DNA of 64,000 bases, taken from the NCBI GenBank assembly GCA_964463425.1, contig CAYXBV010000002.1, forward strand, positions 1 through 64,000, written 5' to 3'. Both the position numbers and the translations under genes were made by a program. Under the pieces are notes generated by a model, which had not been told where the DNA came from, made no database searches, and saw only the letters and a list, made by a program, of their open reading frames with translations. Of the stretch, positions 8,776 through 16,606 are shown piece after piece (position 1 is the stretch's first letter; each line of letters opens with the position of its first letter). The stretch comes from JAHJHG01 sp964463425. Lineage in GTDB: Bacteria; Patescibacteriota; Microgenomatia; UBA8517.

Positions 8776-9051
8776 TTAGCGCAGCACTTGTCTCTTAAGT
8801 TTCTTGCCTGGAGTGAAGCGAGGAGATCGATGGGGTTTAATGGTTACTAATTTTTCGGTTCCAGGAATTTTAACTGTCTTTCCCTTCATGTTAATAACTC
8901 TAAATGTTCCAAAACCAGAAAGAACTACTTTCTCACCCTTGGAAAGAACGCGACCTATTTCATTAAGAAATACATCAACCGCTTCGTTGGCACCTCTTTT
9001 GGTTAGATGCGCTTTTCTGGCAACAAGATCAATTAATTGTCGCTTTGTCAT
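8776..9051 (-). CDS. HU-family nucleoid protein
   Basis: A 91-residue HU/IHF-type DNA-bending protein. The N-terminal helices (TKRQLIDLVARKAHLTKRGANEAVDVFLNEI) are followed by GEKVVLSGFGTFRV, the beta-arm region around KIPGTEKLVTIKPHRSPRFTPGKKLK, and a short basic end. The conserved GFGTF and the P of the arm (IKPHRSP) are present. I start at the ATG at 9051 because the promoter's -10 is 12 nt upstream; the longer TTG start would begin almost at the -10. It is single-gene with its own promoter. Confidence 0.93.
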   Translation of the reverse strand: MTKRQLIDLVARKAHLTKRGANEAVDVFLNEIGRVLSKGEKVVLSGFGTFRVINMKGKTVKIPGTEKLVTIKPHRSPRFTPGKKLKRQVLR

Positions 9052-9063
9052 TTTACGATTCAA

Positions 9064-9092
9064 AGAATAGTGTAAGTACCCAATAATGTCAA
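9064..9092 (-). promoter_or_regulatory. Promoter of HU gene
   Basis: TTGACA (9087-9092), a 17-nt spacer and TATTCT (9064-9069) form a near-consensus sigma-70 promoter. The expected start leaves a leader of only about 5 nt before ATG. Confidence 0.8.
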
Positions 9093-9162
9093 GTCTTTGG
9101 GATATTCTAAGGGTTCACCTTTTTCTTGCATATTTATTTGGGGATTTCTTGCTGCTTAAATC

Positions 9163-10407
9163 TTATTTTGCGGCTGTTGTCTCAGAAACTCTTAATTCTC
9201 TGATAGCTGTCACTTTAATTTGTCCAGCATATTCTGCTTCTTTTTCTAATCTTTTGGCAATCTCTCTAGATAAAACTGTTAATTTATCATCGTCAACTTC
9301 TTCTGGGTTAACAATTACGCGAACATCTCTTCCGGCTTGAAAAGCATAGACAGTTTCCACTCCAGCAAAGCTGCCGGCAATTTCTTCTATCTTACTCATT
9401 CTTTTAACATAGGTCTCGTGTGGTTCATAACGAGCACCAGGTCGAGATCCGGAAATTGCATCTGCTATCCAAACTACTACAGACTCTATTGAAGAAAACG
9501 GCTTATCTTCATGATGTTCCGCGACGGTTGCAATTACTTCTTTAGAAAATCCGTGTTTCTTTAGTGCTGAAACACCAACTTCAACGTGTGTTCCTTCTTC
9601 TTCCGTTATTACCTTACCTATATCATGAAGCAAGCAACCCATTCTTACTGTTTCAACGTTAATACCTAATTCATTAGCGATCGATATACCTATTTTTGTT
9701 TCTTCAATTGTGTGTATTCCTAAATTTTGACCATAAGAAGTCCTAAATTTAAATCGACCAATAAGATTTAGGATTTCCACAGGAAAATTAAAGACACCAC
9801 ATTTTTCAGCAATTGTTTTTCCTTCTTCAAGTAAAACTTGTTCCATTTGTTCTTGAACCTGCTTTACTACTTCTTCAATTCTTGAAGGCTGTATTCTCGC
9901 ATCTTTAATAAGACGCTCCAGTGATCGCCTGCCGACCTCTCTCCTTATGGAGTCGAAAGAAGATAGCTTGATTTCATTAGAATCATCTAACTCGATCTCT
10001 ACACCAGTAGCTCGTTCAAAAGCTCGAATATTTCTTCCCTCTTTACCTATAATCCTTCCCTTAACCTCTTCATTTGGCACGTAAACGGTTGATACTGTAT
10101 ATTCAGCTACGTAATCCGTGGCGCCATGCTTCATTGCGTCAGCAAGTATCTCAGCCGCTTTGGCTTGAGACTCCAGCTTAACTCTTTCTTCGGCTGTTCT
10201 GATTTTCTTGGCCACGTCAGAAGCAATATCTCGCTGAACTTCATCTAGAAGAACTTTCTTTGCTTCTTCGACGGTTGTCTTAGAAGCTCTTTCGAGGCGA
10301 GTAGTTAATTCCTCACTTCGTTCTTTGATTATTTTTTCTTTCTTTTCTAAAGAAGCACGTTGTTTTCTTAAATCTTCAACGAGAACTTTTAAATCATCTT
10401 TTGTCAT
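9163..10407 (-). CDS. rny: RNase Y without membrane anchor
   Basis: An endoribonuclease that initiates mRNA decay. This 414-residue form has the coiled coil (about 1-100), the KH domain with GRIIGKEGRNIRAFE (about 120-135), and the HD domain with metal ligands in GIHTIEE, LLHDIGK, THVEVG, AEHHED and WIADAISGSRPGAR. The C-terminal block ends in YAGQIKVTAIRELR. Typical RNase Y is about 520 residues and starts with a membrane helix. Here the frame is closed by a stop four codons before the ATG, so the anchor is really absent and the enzyme should be cytosolic. A promoter and a small leader ORF precede it. Confidence 0.93.
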   Translation of the reverse strand: MTKDDLKVLVEDLRKQRASLEKKEKIIKERSEELTTRLERASKTTVEEAKKVLLDEVQRDIASDVAKKIRTAEERVKLESQAKAAEILADAMKHGATDYVAEYTVSTVYVPNEEVKGRIIGKEGRNIRAFERATGVEIELDDSNEIKLSSFDSIRREVGRRSLERLIKDARIQPSRIEEVVKQVQEQMEQVLLEEGKTIAEKCGVFNFPVEILNLIGRFKFRTSYGQNLGIHTIEETKIGISIANELGINVETVRMGCLLHDIGKVITEEEGTHVEVGVSALKKHGFSKEVIATVAEHHEDKPFSSIESVVVWIADAISGSRPGARYEPHETYVKRMSKIEEIAGSFAGVETVYAFQAGRDVRVIVNPEEVDDDKLTVLSREIAKRLEKEAEYAGQIKVTAIRELRVSETTAAK

Positions 10408-10443
10408 ATTTATAATTAATTAGAGGAAAAAGAAGTCAGAACC

Positions 10444-10494
10444 TTATTTAAAGATTTTGATTGCAGAAGAAATTATGTTGGTTCCTTTTGCCAT
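10444..10494 (-). CDS. Candidate 16-aa leader peptide before rny
   Basis: ATG...TAA encodes MAKGTNIISSAIKIFK. It is preceded by AGGAAAAGGAAAT, a good Shine-Dalgarno at 5-9 nt spacing, and lies between the rny promoter and rny. Its stop is 36 nt before the rny ATG, which itself has no clear ribosome site. It could be a regulatory leader peptide or a coincidence. No terminator hairpin is seen in this leader. Confidence 0.35.
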   Translation of the reverse strand: MAKGTNIISSAIKIFK

Positions 10495-10513
10495 ATTTCC
10501 TTTTCCTGCTTGT

Positions 10514-10542
10514 ATTTTACCTTTATATGAAAGATTAATCAA
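10514..10542 (-). promoter_or_regulatory. Promoter of rny
   Basis: TTGATT (10537-10542), a 17-nt spacer and TAAAAT (10514-10519). The -35 overlaps the end of recX by 4 nt. The predicted leader is about 100 nt. Confidence 0.6.
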
Positions 10543-11147
10543 TCTGAGATAGCCTGCTTAATAATCTCCCACCCAAATCCTTTTCTGGCTAAATAACTGC
10601 TCATTTTTTTTCTTTTTTCCCCCTTGGGAAATCTTTCCCATTTGTATTGATATTTTTTTATTAAGTCTTTAGCCACCTTTGTTTCATCTATGTCTGTTTC
10701 TTCCAACACCTCTTTTATTGTTTCTTGTTTTACTCCTTTTTGCCTCAATTCTGCCATTAAAGCCCTTTTTCCTCGTGGTCGGAAGGACATTCGCTGATCA
10801 ACCCACCATGAAGCAAATTTCGTATCGTCTAGTAATTCTAATCGCTTTAATTTATTAAACAGCTCATCGTGAATACTTTCATGCACTTTGTATTTTCTAA
10901 GCCACATTTCAATCTCTCGCCTACTTCTTGGTCTTAGTGTTGCATACCTAACAATCTTGTCATAAGTTTTTTGGAATTCGGCTTTTTTGATAAGTTCTTT
11001 GATGTCTGTCTCTGAGTATTCTTTACCTATCTTGAGGTTGTATCTCAACAGGTTTTCTAGATCAATACCAAAGGAAAACTTATCATCTAGGTAAACATTT
11101 ACTCTTTTGTTGTTTCTTTGAGGTTTGAGATCTGTGATTATCGACAC
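10539..11147 (-). CDS. recX: RecX regulator of RecA
   Basis: A 202-residue helical-repeat protein that binds and modulates RecA filaments. Visible RecX features are the tandem three-helix modules with YALRYLSRRPRSR-like sequence (YATLRPRSRREIEMWL), LLDDTKFASWWVDQR, RPRGKRALMAELRQKGV, and a C-terminal RKGFGWEIIKQAI. It starts with GTG 4 nt after the recA stop, so it is translated from the recA message, which is the usual arrangement. Confidence 0.93.
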   Translation of the reverse strand: MSIITDLKPQRNNKRVNVYLDDKFSFGIDLENLLRYNLKIGKEYSETDIKELIKKAEFQKTYDKIVRYATLRPRSRREIEMWLRKYKVHESIHDELFNKLKRLELLDDTKFASWWVDQRMSFRPRGKRALMAELRQKGVKQETIKEVLEETDIDETKVAKDLIKKYQYKWERFPKGEKRKKMSSYLARKGFGWEIIKQAISD

Positions 11148-11151
11148 GAAG

Positions 11152-12234
11152 TTATTCGCCTTTTTCTTCTCCTATTTCCTTAGGGATTTTTTTACCAGAG
11201 GCAACAATCTCTCTTATTTTCTTCTCAAGCTCAGCTGCAAATTTCTTGTTCTCTTTAATTGCTTTCTTGGTTCCCTCTCTCCCTTGAGCAATTACTTTTC
11301 CATCATAATTAAAGAAAGATCCACTTTTATTAATTAATCCCAGATCTACAGCAACATCCAATAATCCACCTGACTTAGAAATTCCTTCGTCGTTCATAAT
11401 ATCGAATTCAGCAACTCTTAATGGGGGAGCTACTTTATTCTTGACTATTCTGGCGCGATGTCTTGAGCCAATTACCAAGTCTCCATCTTTTAAAACTTCT
11501 ATTCTACGTAAATCTATTCTCACAGAAGAATAAAATTTAAGTGCAAGTCCTCCAGGAGTGGTTTCAGGATTCCCAAACATAATACCAATTTTTTGCCTTA
11601 TTTGATTTGTAAAAATTAAAATTGTTTTAGACTTCGATATTGCTCCCGTTAACTTCCTCAAAGCCTGGCTCATAAGACGAGCCTGCAATCCCATGACTGC
11701 GTCTCCCATTTCTCCCTCAAGTTCTGCTCTTGGCACCAGTGCGGCTACAGAATCCACCACAATAACATCTAATGCACCAGAGCGAATCAGTGTTTCTGTG
11801 ATTTCTAGGGCTTGCTCACCAGTGTCTGGTTGAGACATTAAAAGATCATCTAAGTTAACACCTATTGTTTCCGCGCGAGCGGGATCTAATCCGTGCTCAG
11901 CATCAACAAAGGCAACTTGCCCACCATGTTTTTGTGCCTCAGCAATAACATGTAGCGCCAAGCTTGTTTTTCCGGATGCTTCCGGTCCATAAATTTCAAC
12001 TATTCTACCTTTTGGTAAACCACCAACACCTAGGGCTATATCAACAGCAATTGATCCTGTGGGAATAACAGCAACCTTTAATCTATCTTCCGCATTTCCT
12101 CCTAATCTCATTATGGAGCCTTTACCGTATTGTTTTTCAATTTGATCCATGGCAATTTTAACCGCTTGAAGCTTTTGTGAGGCTCCCTCTTTCCTTTCGG
12201 CTTTCTTGACTTCTTTTCTCTTTTTTCTTGCCAT
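11152..12234 (-). CDS. recA: Recombinase RecA
   Basis: Strand-exchange recombinase and SOS co-protease. At 360 residues it is full length. Motifs are Walker A GPEASGKT, the MAW-like helix region QKHGGQVAFVDAEHGLDP, Walker B VIVVDSVAALVPRAE, loop L2 around FTNQIRQKIGIMFGNPETTPGG, and the KFYSSVRIDLRR block. I use the ATG at 12234. An ATG 15 nt upstream lies inside a TATGAT -10-like sequence that would be the promoter. recX follows by 4 nt. Confidence 0.96.
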   Translation of the reverse strand: MARKKRKEVKKAERKEGASQKLQAVKIAMDQIEKQYGKGSIMRLGGNAEDRLKVAVIPTGSIAVDIALGVGGLPKGRIVEIYGPEASGKTSLALHVIAEAQKHGGQVAFVDAEHGLDPARAETIGVNLDDLLMSQPDTGEQALEITETLIRSGALDVIVVDSVAALVPRAELEGEMGDAVMGLQARLMSQALRKLTGAISKSKTILIFTNQIRQKIGIMFGNPETTPGGLALKFYSSVRIDLRRIEVLKDGDLVIGSRHRARIVKNKVAPPLRVAEFDIMNDEGISKSGGLLDVAVDLGLINKSGSFFNYDGKVIAQGREGTKKAIKENKKFAAELEKKIREIVASGKKIPKEIGEEKGE

Positions 12235-12244
12235 TGTATTTTTT

Positions 12245-12250
12245 ATCATA
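12245..12250 (-). promoter_or_regulatory. -10 box of recA-recX
   Basis: TATGAT ends 10 nt before the recA ATG, predicting a 3-4 nt leader. The tRNA-Pro promoter lies immediately to the right in the opposite orientation. Confidence 0.4.
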
Positions 12251-12278
12251 CTCCCAAATAAAACGCAAATCTATTGTA

Positions 12279-12287
12279 TGTTAAAAT
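12279..12287 (+). promoter_or_regulatory. Extended -10 of tRNA-Pro
   Basis: TGTTAAAAT (TGn plus TAAAAT) ends 10 nt before the tRNA 5' end. No clear -35 is seen. Confidence 0.45.
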
Positions 12288-12297
12288 ATAACGATTC

Positions 12298-12368
12298 CGG
12301 AGAGTAGTTTAGTGGTAGAATGAGCGGCTGGGGGCCGTTCGGCCCGAGTTCGATTCTCGGCTCTCCGA
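12298..12368 (+). tRNA. tRNA-Pro (anticodon GGG)
   Basis: All seven acceptor pairs form (CGGAGAG with CTCTCCG). The D-arm has AGTGGTAGA and the anticodon loop is CTGGGGG, with T33, GGG at 12330-12332 and G37. The T-arm is CCGAG-TTCGATT-CTCGG with a 4-nt variable loop. C1-G72 and A73 are characteristic of tRNA-Pro. The bases after A73 are CAA, so the 3' CCA is not encoded and must be added by the CCA enzyme. It is the only plus-strand gene in the window. Confidence 0.95.
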
Positions 12369-12375
12369 CAAGAAA

Positions 12376-13656
12376 TTAAGCAACGCGTTCTTTAAGGGCC
12401 GCATAAAACTTCTCTAGATAATCTTCTGCTCTGTCCCAATGCTTTTCTCCCAATCCTTTTTCGGCAAGATTTCTTTCAACTTTCGCCATCACTCTCAAAT
12501 GAGCTGCCTTGGCAGCTTGAAAAAGAGAAATTCTATACACCTCAGCATAAAATTCTTTGGTTATTTCTTCCACATCGCTAGCTGCCTCAATGCTTTCTTT
12601 GTTACCCATCTCTCTCCATAATTTAACCTCTAGGGAAGCAGCAAGAGCTGGTTCAAAAGCTAACTTTAATTCGCTTTTTATTAATTTGTAAAAATCTTTC
12701 AGTGGTTTTTGTGCTTTTTCCCAATTACCCTCTTTCCGGTGAACTAGAGCTTTGGCCATATATTTGGCACCCTCTTTTGCTAATGATTTGGAAAGACCAT
12801 ATTGCTCTCTTAAGTGTTTGACTGCATACTCCCTAAATCGTGTTCCTTCCGGTATATTTCTCAGTCTCCACCAAGCAAGTTCCAAATTTGCAGTAACTTC
12901 TGGTCTGAAATCTACATGCTCAATTGCATCATTCCCTCCAAATCTCCTTCTTCTTCTTGAATAATCCAAGATTGCTTCTTTAAATTTTTCAGGTGTGAAT
13001 CCAGGAAAATGATCATTTTCCCAATAAAATTCATTGTATTCAGATTGCCAAAGCAAGAAACCACTTGTTCTCTGTTCTCCCGAAGTCCTAATCATTAAAT
13101 CAACGTATGGATATGGCTGTCCTTTTGTGTCCAGATACTTCTCAATAAGTTTCTTATTAACATCTTCTGCTTTTACATTGTCTTTAATTATTCCTTGTAT
13201 TGCACGCATGATGTCATCGTGTCCACCATAATCTAAGGCAATATTCATGATGAATTTTTTGTTATTTTTTGTTTCTTTTTCTGCTTCAGCTATTTTCTTA
13301 ATAAGAATTTTGGGAAGCCTGTCTTTTCTACCCAAATGAATGATTCTTACTTTGTTTTCTTTTGCTTCTTTTAAATAGTCATCTATCAACTTCTCATAAA
13401 GTTTCATCAGGTAACTTATTTCTTCTTTTGTTCTGTCCCAGTTTTCAGTTGAAAAACCCCAAAGCGTCACTGTGTGAATTCCCCATTCTCTAGCCACACG
13501 ACCGATTTCAACAGCCCTATCAAATCCAGCTTTATGCCCCTTTAATGTATGCATTCCTCTCGCCCTCGCCCAACGACGATTCCCGTCAGGAATAATAGCA
13601 ACATGGTCAGGTATTTTTGTGCCTTTTGGAAGAATTATTTTTGCCTTACTGGACAT
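12376..13656 (-). CDS. uppS: Isoprenyl (undecaprenyl) diphosphate synthase with C-terminal extension
   Basis: A cis-prenyltransferase that makes the polyprenyl diphosphate carrier for cell-wall precursors. The core (about residues 1-247) shows the catalytic Asp in IPDGNRRWARARG, WGFSTENW, and the diphosphate-binding RTSGEQRTSGFLLWQSEYNE. The usual length is about 250 residues; here 426 residues are in one frame. The extra 180 residues are predicted helical (KHLREQYGLS, HRKEGNWEKAQKPL, DRAEDYLEKFYAAL) and I recognise no domain. TATAAT sits 7 nt before the ATG. Confidence 0.9.
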   Translation of the reverse strand: MSSKAKIILPKGTKIPDHVAIIPDGNRRWARARGMHTLKGHKAGFDRAVEIGRVAREWGIHTVTLWGFSTENWDRTKEEISYLMKLYEKLIDDYLKEAKENKVRIIHLGRKDRLPKILIKKIAEAEKETKNNKKFIMNIALDYGGHDDIMRAIQGIIKDNVKAEDVNKKLIEKYLDTKGQPYPYVDLMIRTSGEQRTSGFLLWQSEYNEFYWENDHFPGFTPEKFKEAILDYSRRRRRFGGNDAIEHVDFRPEVTANLELAWWRLRNIPEGTRFREYAVKHLREQYGLSKSLAKEGAKYMAKALVHRKEGNWEKAQKPLKDFYKLIKSELKLAFEPALAASLEVKLWREMGNKESIEAASDVEEITKEFYAEVYRISLFQAAKAAHLRVMAKVERNLAEKGLGEKHWDRAEDYLEKFYAALKERVA

Positions 13657-13663
13657 AGATGGA

Positions 13664-13669
13664 ATTATA
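13664..13669 (-). promoter_or_regulatory. Extended -10 of uppS (leaderless)
   Basis: TGATATAAT (TGn plus TATAAT) ends 7 nt before the uppS ATG, with no Shine-Dalgarno. This predicts a leaderless transcript. Confidence 0.6.
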
Positions 13670-13826
13670 TCATAGCCTTGGACTAGACCAGAGAGGTATA
13701 ATTACGTATGAAGTTTGAGCTGCTTGCTGGTGTCTGTATCATACAAAAACAATAAAGTACTTTTCCTGTTGATGTTCTAGGAAGCATTGAGAGACTTTCT
13801 TAAATTTAAAATAAGTTTAATTCTAT

Positions 13827-14196
13827 CTATCTCTTTGGAGACTGTCTTTTTCTTCTCGCTTTTCCACCCATACCAACTTTTCGGCGCTCTCTTTTTCTTG
13901 GATCCCTAGTTAAAAGCCCTGCCTTCTTGAGAGGAGGTCTTAATGTTTCTGTGTCTAGTTTTGACAAAGCTCGTGCAATCCCGTGAACAGTGGCACCAAG
14001 TTGCCCCTTGCTTCCTCCGCCAACCACTCTGACTGTTACATAATATTTACCTAAGGTTTCAGTTAATTCAAAAGGCTTTGTGTAAGCATTCTTATATATT
14101 TCACCTGGAAAATATTTTTCTATTGGGGTGTCGTTAACTATACTTTTACCCTTTCCTTTAAAGAGTCTTACTCTGGCTGAGGCGGTCCTTCTTCGT
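13827..14196 (-). CDS. rpsI: Ribosomal protein S9, N-terminus lost in assembly gap
   Basis: The last 122 residues of S9 are visible, from RRRTASARVRLFKGKG to the basic C-terminus MGGKARRKRQSPKR whose end contacts the tRNA in the P site. Conserved VTVRVVGGGSKGQLGA and HGIARALSKLD are present, and the normal S9 start lies just inside the run of Ns. The usual upstream partner rplM (L13) is not visible and would be expected within the gap. Confidence 0.93.
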
Positions 14197-14296
14197 NNNN
14201 NNNNNNNNNNNNNNNNNNNNNNNNNNNNNNNNNNNNNNNNNNNNNNNNNNNNNNNNNNNNNNNNNNNNNNNNNNNNNNNNNNNNNNNNNNNNNNNN
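14197..14296. other. Assembly gap of exactly 100 Ns
   Basis: Exactly 100 unresolved bases, the conventional placeholder for a gap of unknown length. The end of L17 and the start of S9 flank it. In most bacteria rplQ is followed by rplM and then rpsI. L13 needs about 430 nt, so the true gap is probably larger than shown. Any reading frame crossing it is meaningless. Confidence 0.95.
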
Positions 14297-14683
14297 TACT
14301 TCCTTTTTTTCTTCCTTTACAGGAATTGGTTTTACCCATTCCATTCTTACTATCTCGGCTGCATCTCCTCTTCTTCTAGGAAGATTAATTATTCTTGTAT
14401 ACCCACCCTTTCTTTCTCCAAACGCAGGAGCAATTCTTCCCGCAAGAGCTTTTGTTGTTATTTTGTCGTTTCCTAAAGAAGCAAACAAACGTCGCTGTGA
14501 TTGAACTGAGCTATTTTTGGCTAAATTTACCAATTTATCCACATCACCTTGAATGGCTTTTGCTTTTGCTTTAGTTGTTGTTATTTTGTCATATTTAACC
14601 AGCGCTCTTATCAATGCTCTGAAAAGCGCTCGTCTAGTGTCTCGTTCTCGAGACAATTTACGACCATATACTCTTTTTTTCAT
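14297..14683 (-). CDS. rplQ: Ribosomal protein L17, C-terminus lost in assembly gap
   Basis: A large-subunit protein near the exit tunnel. 129 residues are visible before the gap: RVYGRKLSRERDTRRALFRALIRALVKYDKI at the start, FASLGNDKITTKALAGRIAPAF, GGYTRIINLPRRRGDAAEIVRMEW, then a Lys/Glu tail that runs into the Ns. It lies 21 nt downstream of rpoA, the normal alpha-operon position. Confidence 0.95.
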
Positions 14684-14704
14684 TTTGAAATTCTCCCAAA
14701 CGGT

Positions 14705-15616
14705 CTACATTTCCAGCCTTACGTTTTTTTCGGCTAGAGCTGCGTCAATAATCTTTATAGATTTCTCTCCAAGATTTCTTACTTTGACTAAATCTGCTCT
14801 TTTTGCCTTAACTAAAGCTTCAACCGTTTCAAAACCTGCCTTTACGAGGGCGTTTGCCACTCTCGTTGGTAGGGCAATTTCTTCAACTGAAAGATTTCCT
14901 ACTGCTCCTAATCCGTCGTCTACTTTTTCCACTTCTTTCTTTACCTTTCTTGGAGTTACTATTTGATTAAAGTACGCTATTAATATTTTTGAGGCTTTCT
15001 TCAAAGCATCAGTAGGATTCATTGTTCCATCAGTCCAAATCTCTAAAATCAATTTGTCATAATTTGTAAATCTACCTACACGCGTTTCTTCAATTTTGTA
15101 GTTAACTCTCAAAACAGGAGAAAATGAAGCATCTAATGGAATTAACCCAATTCCAGTTTTACTTGACTCATCTACAGCTTGGTAACCTATTCCTGATTCT
15201 ATTTTCATTTTGACATCAAGTTTTGTACCTTTGTTTAGAAGAGCTAAAACTAGTTCTGGATTGGCCACTCGAATGTTTGCTGGGACTTTTATGTCTTTTG
15301 CTTTTACTTCACCTGGTCCTTTTACTGAAAGTGTGGCATTAACAACCTTATCTGAATCGTAAGCAAATCTCACCTTTTTAAGATTAAGTATAAATTCAAC
15401 TATATCTTGCTTCATTCCTTTAAGAGTTGAAAACTGATGTTTTACACCATTTATTCGAACAGACGTAATCGCTGCTCCTGGAAGATCAGTTAATAACACT
15501 CTTCGCAATGAATTACCCAAGGTATTTCCATACCCTCGAGCTAAAGGGGAAATTATAAATTTTCCGTAATTATCTTTTTTTCCTTCTTTTTTTATTTCAA
15601 ATATTAGTTCATTCAC
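14705..15616 (-). CDS. rpoA: RNA polymerase alpha subunit
   Basis: The 303-residue alpha subunit that nucleates polymerase assembly. The N-terminal domain has GYGNTLGNSLRRVLLTDLPG and the C-terminal domain has SVEEIALPTRVANALVKAGFETVEALV with RNLGEKSI. Both domains are present, joined by a short linker. I start at the GTG at 15616, 6 nt after GGGAGGTGAT. The alternative GTG at 15625 overlaps that ribosome site. It sits between rpsD and rplQ as in the standard alpha operon. Confidence 0.96.
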   Translation of the reverse strand: MNELIFEIKKEGKKDNYGKFIISPLARGYGNTLGNSLRRVLLTDLPGAAITSVRINGVKHQFSTLKGMKQDIVEFILNLKKVRFAYDSDKVVNATLSVKGPGEVKAKDIKVPANIRVANPELVLALLNKGTKLDVKMKIESGIGYQAVDESSKTGIGLIPLDASFSPVLRVNYKIEETRVGRFTNYDKLILEIWTDGTMNPTDALKKASKILIAYFNQIVTPRKVKKEVEKVDDGLGAVGNLSVEEIALPTRVANALVKAGFETVEALVKAKRADLVKVRNLGEKSIKIIDAALAEKNVRLEM

Positions 15617-15631
15617 TATAATCACCTCCCA

Positions 15632-16234
15632 CTATCTTGAGTAGAACTCAATGATATCCTGAGTCGAAATCGGCTCAGAAATATCGTCTACTACTGGCAA
15701 TCTTTTGACCTTTCCGACTATTGCTTTTCTAGCAAGCCAGTCAGGTATGCTTAATTTTTTTGTTTCTAGTAATTTTTTAATAGCTGGAATTTCCATTGCT
15801 GTTGGTGTCAATGTAATTATTTCACCCGGTTTTACTTGATAAGAAGGGATGTTTACCTTCTTGCCATCAATTAATACTTGCCTGTGAGAAACTAGCTGCC
15901 TTGCGGCTGGTCTCGTTGGCGCAAAATGCAATCTAAAAACAACATTGTCTAGTCTTCGCTCTAAAAGAGACAAAAGAACTTCGGCTGAGTTTCCTCTAGA
16001 CTTTAAGGATTTTTCAATATATCCCTTAAATTGTTTTTCCATTACTCCGTATAATCTTCTTACCTTTTGTTTTTCTCTTAATTGCAATCTGTATCGAGAA
16101 GGTCTTCTTCTTGATCCTTTAGGCCCGTGTACCCCGGGGGGTATAGCCAGACGTGTAAGTTTAGCCCCTTTTCCAAAAAGGTCAAATCCCTCACTCCTGC
16201 TTAGCCTGTCTTTTGGTCCTGTATATCTTGCCAT
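15632..16234 (-). CDS. rpsD: Ribosomal protein S4
   Basis: A primary 16S-binding small-subunit protein, 200 residues. The S4-type RNA-binding domain is seen in LERRLDNVVFRLHFAPTRPAARQLVSHRQVLIDGKKVNIPSYQVKPGE. The N-terminal Cys4 zinc site is absent, so this is a zinc-free version. In other bacteria S4 represses its own operon. The gene is 3 nt from rpsK and 15 nt from rpoA. Confidence 0.97.
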   Translation of the reverse strand: MARYTGPKDRLSRSEGFDLFGKGAKLTRLAIPPGVHGPKGSRRRPSRYRLQLREKQKVRRLYGVMEKQFKGYIEKSLKSRGNSAEVLLSLLERRLDNVVFRLHFAPTRPAARQLVSHRQVLIDGKKVNIPSYQVKPGEIITLTPTAMEIPAIKKLLETKKLSIPDWLARKAIVGKVKRLPVVDDISEPISTQDIIEFYSR

Positions 16235-16237
16235 TTT

Positions 16238-16606
16238 TTATACTCTCCTTTTCTTTTTCTGCCTTGGTCCATTATGCGGAATAGGAGTAATATCAGCGAT
16301 TAAAGAAATTCTAATTTTCGCTGCCTTTATAGCTCTTAGTGCCGCATCTCGTCCTGGTCCTGGTCCTTTTACATAAATTTCAACTTCTTTTAAATCATAC
16401 TTTTCCTTGGCTTCATTTATTACTTTTTCAACAGCTGTCGTTGCCGCATAAGGGGTAGACTTTCTTGTTCCCTTAAAACCCGCGGCTCCAGCTGATCCCC
16501 AGCATATTACTCCACCATTTTCATCAGTCACCGTTATTAAGGTGTTGTTGAAAGACGCTGCTATGTAGATTTTTCCTGAACTTACTGTTCTTTTTTTTGC
16601 TGCCAT
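16238..16606 (-). CDS. rpsK: Ribosomal protein S11
   Basis: 122-residue platform protein of the 30S subunit. Motifs: IYIAASFNNTLITVTDENGGVICWGSAGAAGFKG and the C-terminal VEIYVKGPGPGRDAALRAIKAAKI with ITPIPHNGPRQKKKR. It overlaps rpsM by 1 nt. Confidence 0.97.
   Translation of the reverse strand: MAAKKRTVSSGKIYIAASFNNTLITVTDENGGVICWGSAGAAGFKGTRKSTPYAATTAVEKVINEAKEKYDLKEVEIYVKGPGPGRDAALRAIKAAKIRISLIADITPIPHNGPRQKKKRRV

Noticed and set aside
14168..14683. ORFs running across the N gap (L17 into S9 region, and reverse)
   Set aside because: They exist only because Ns do not create stops; the frames after the gap do not match the real genes.
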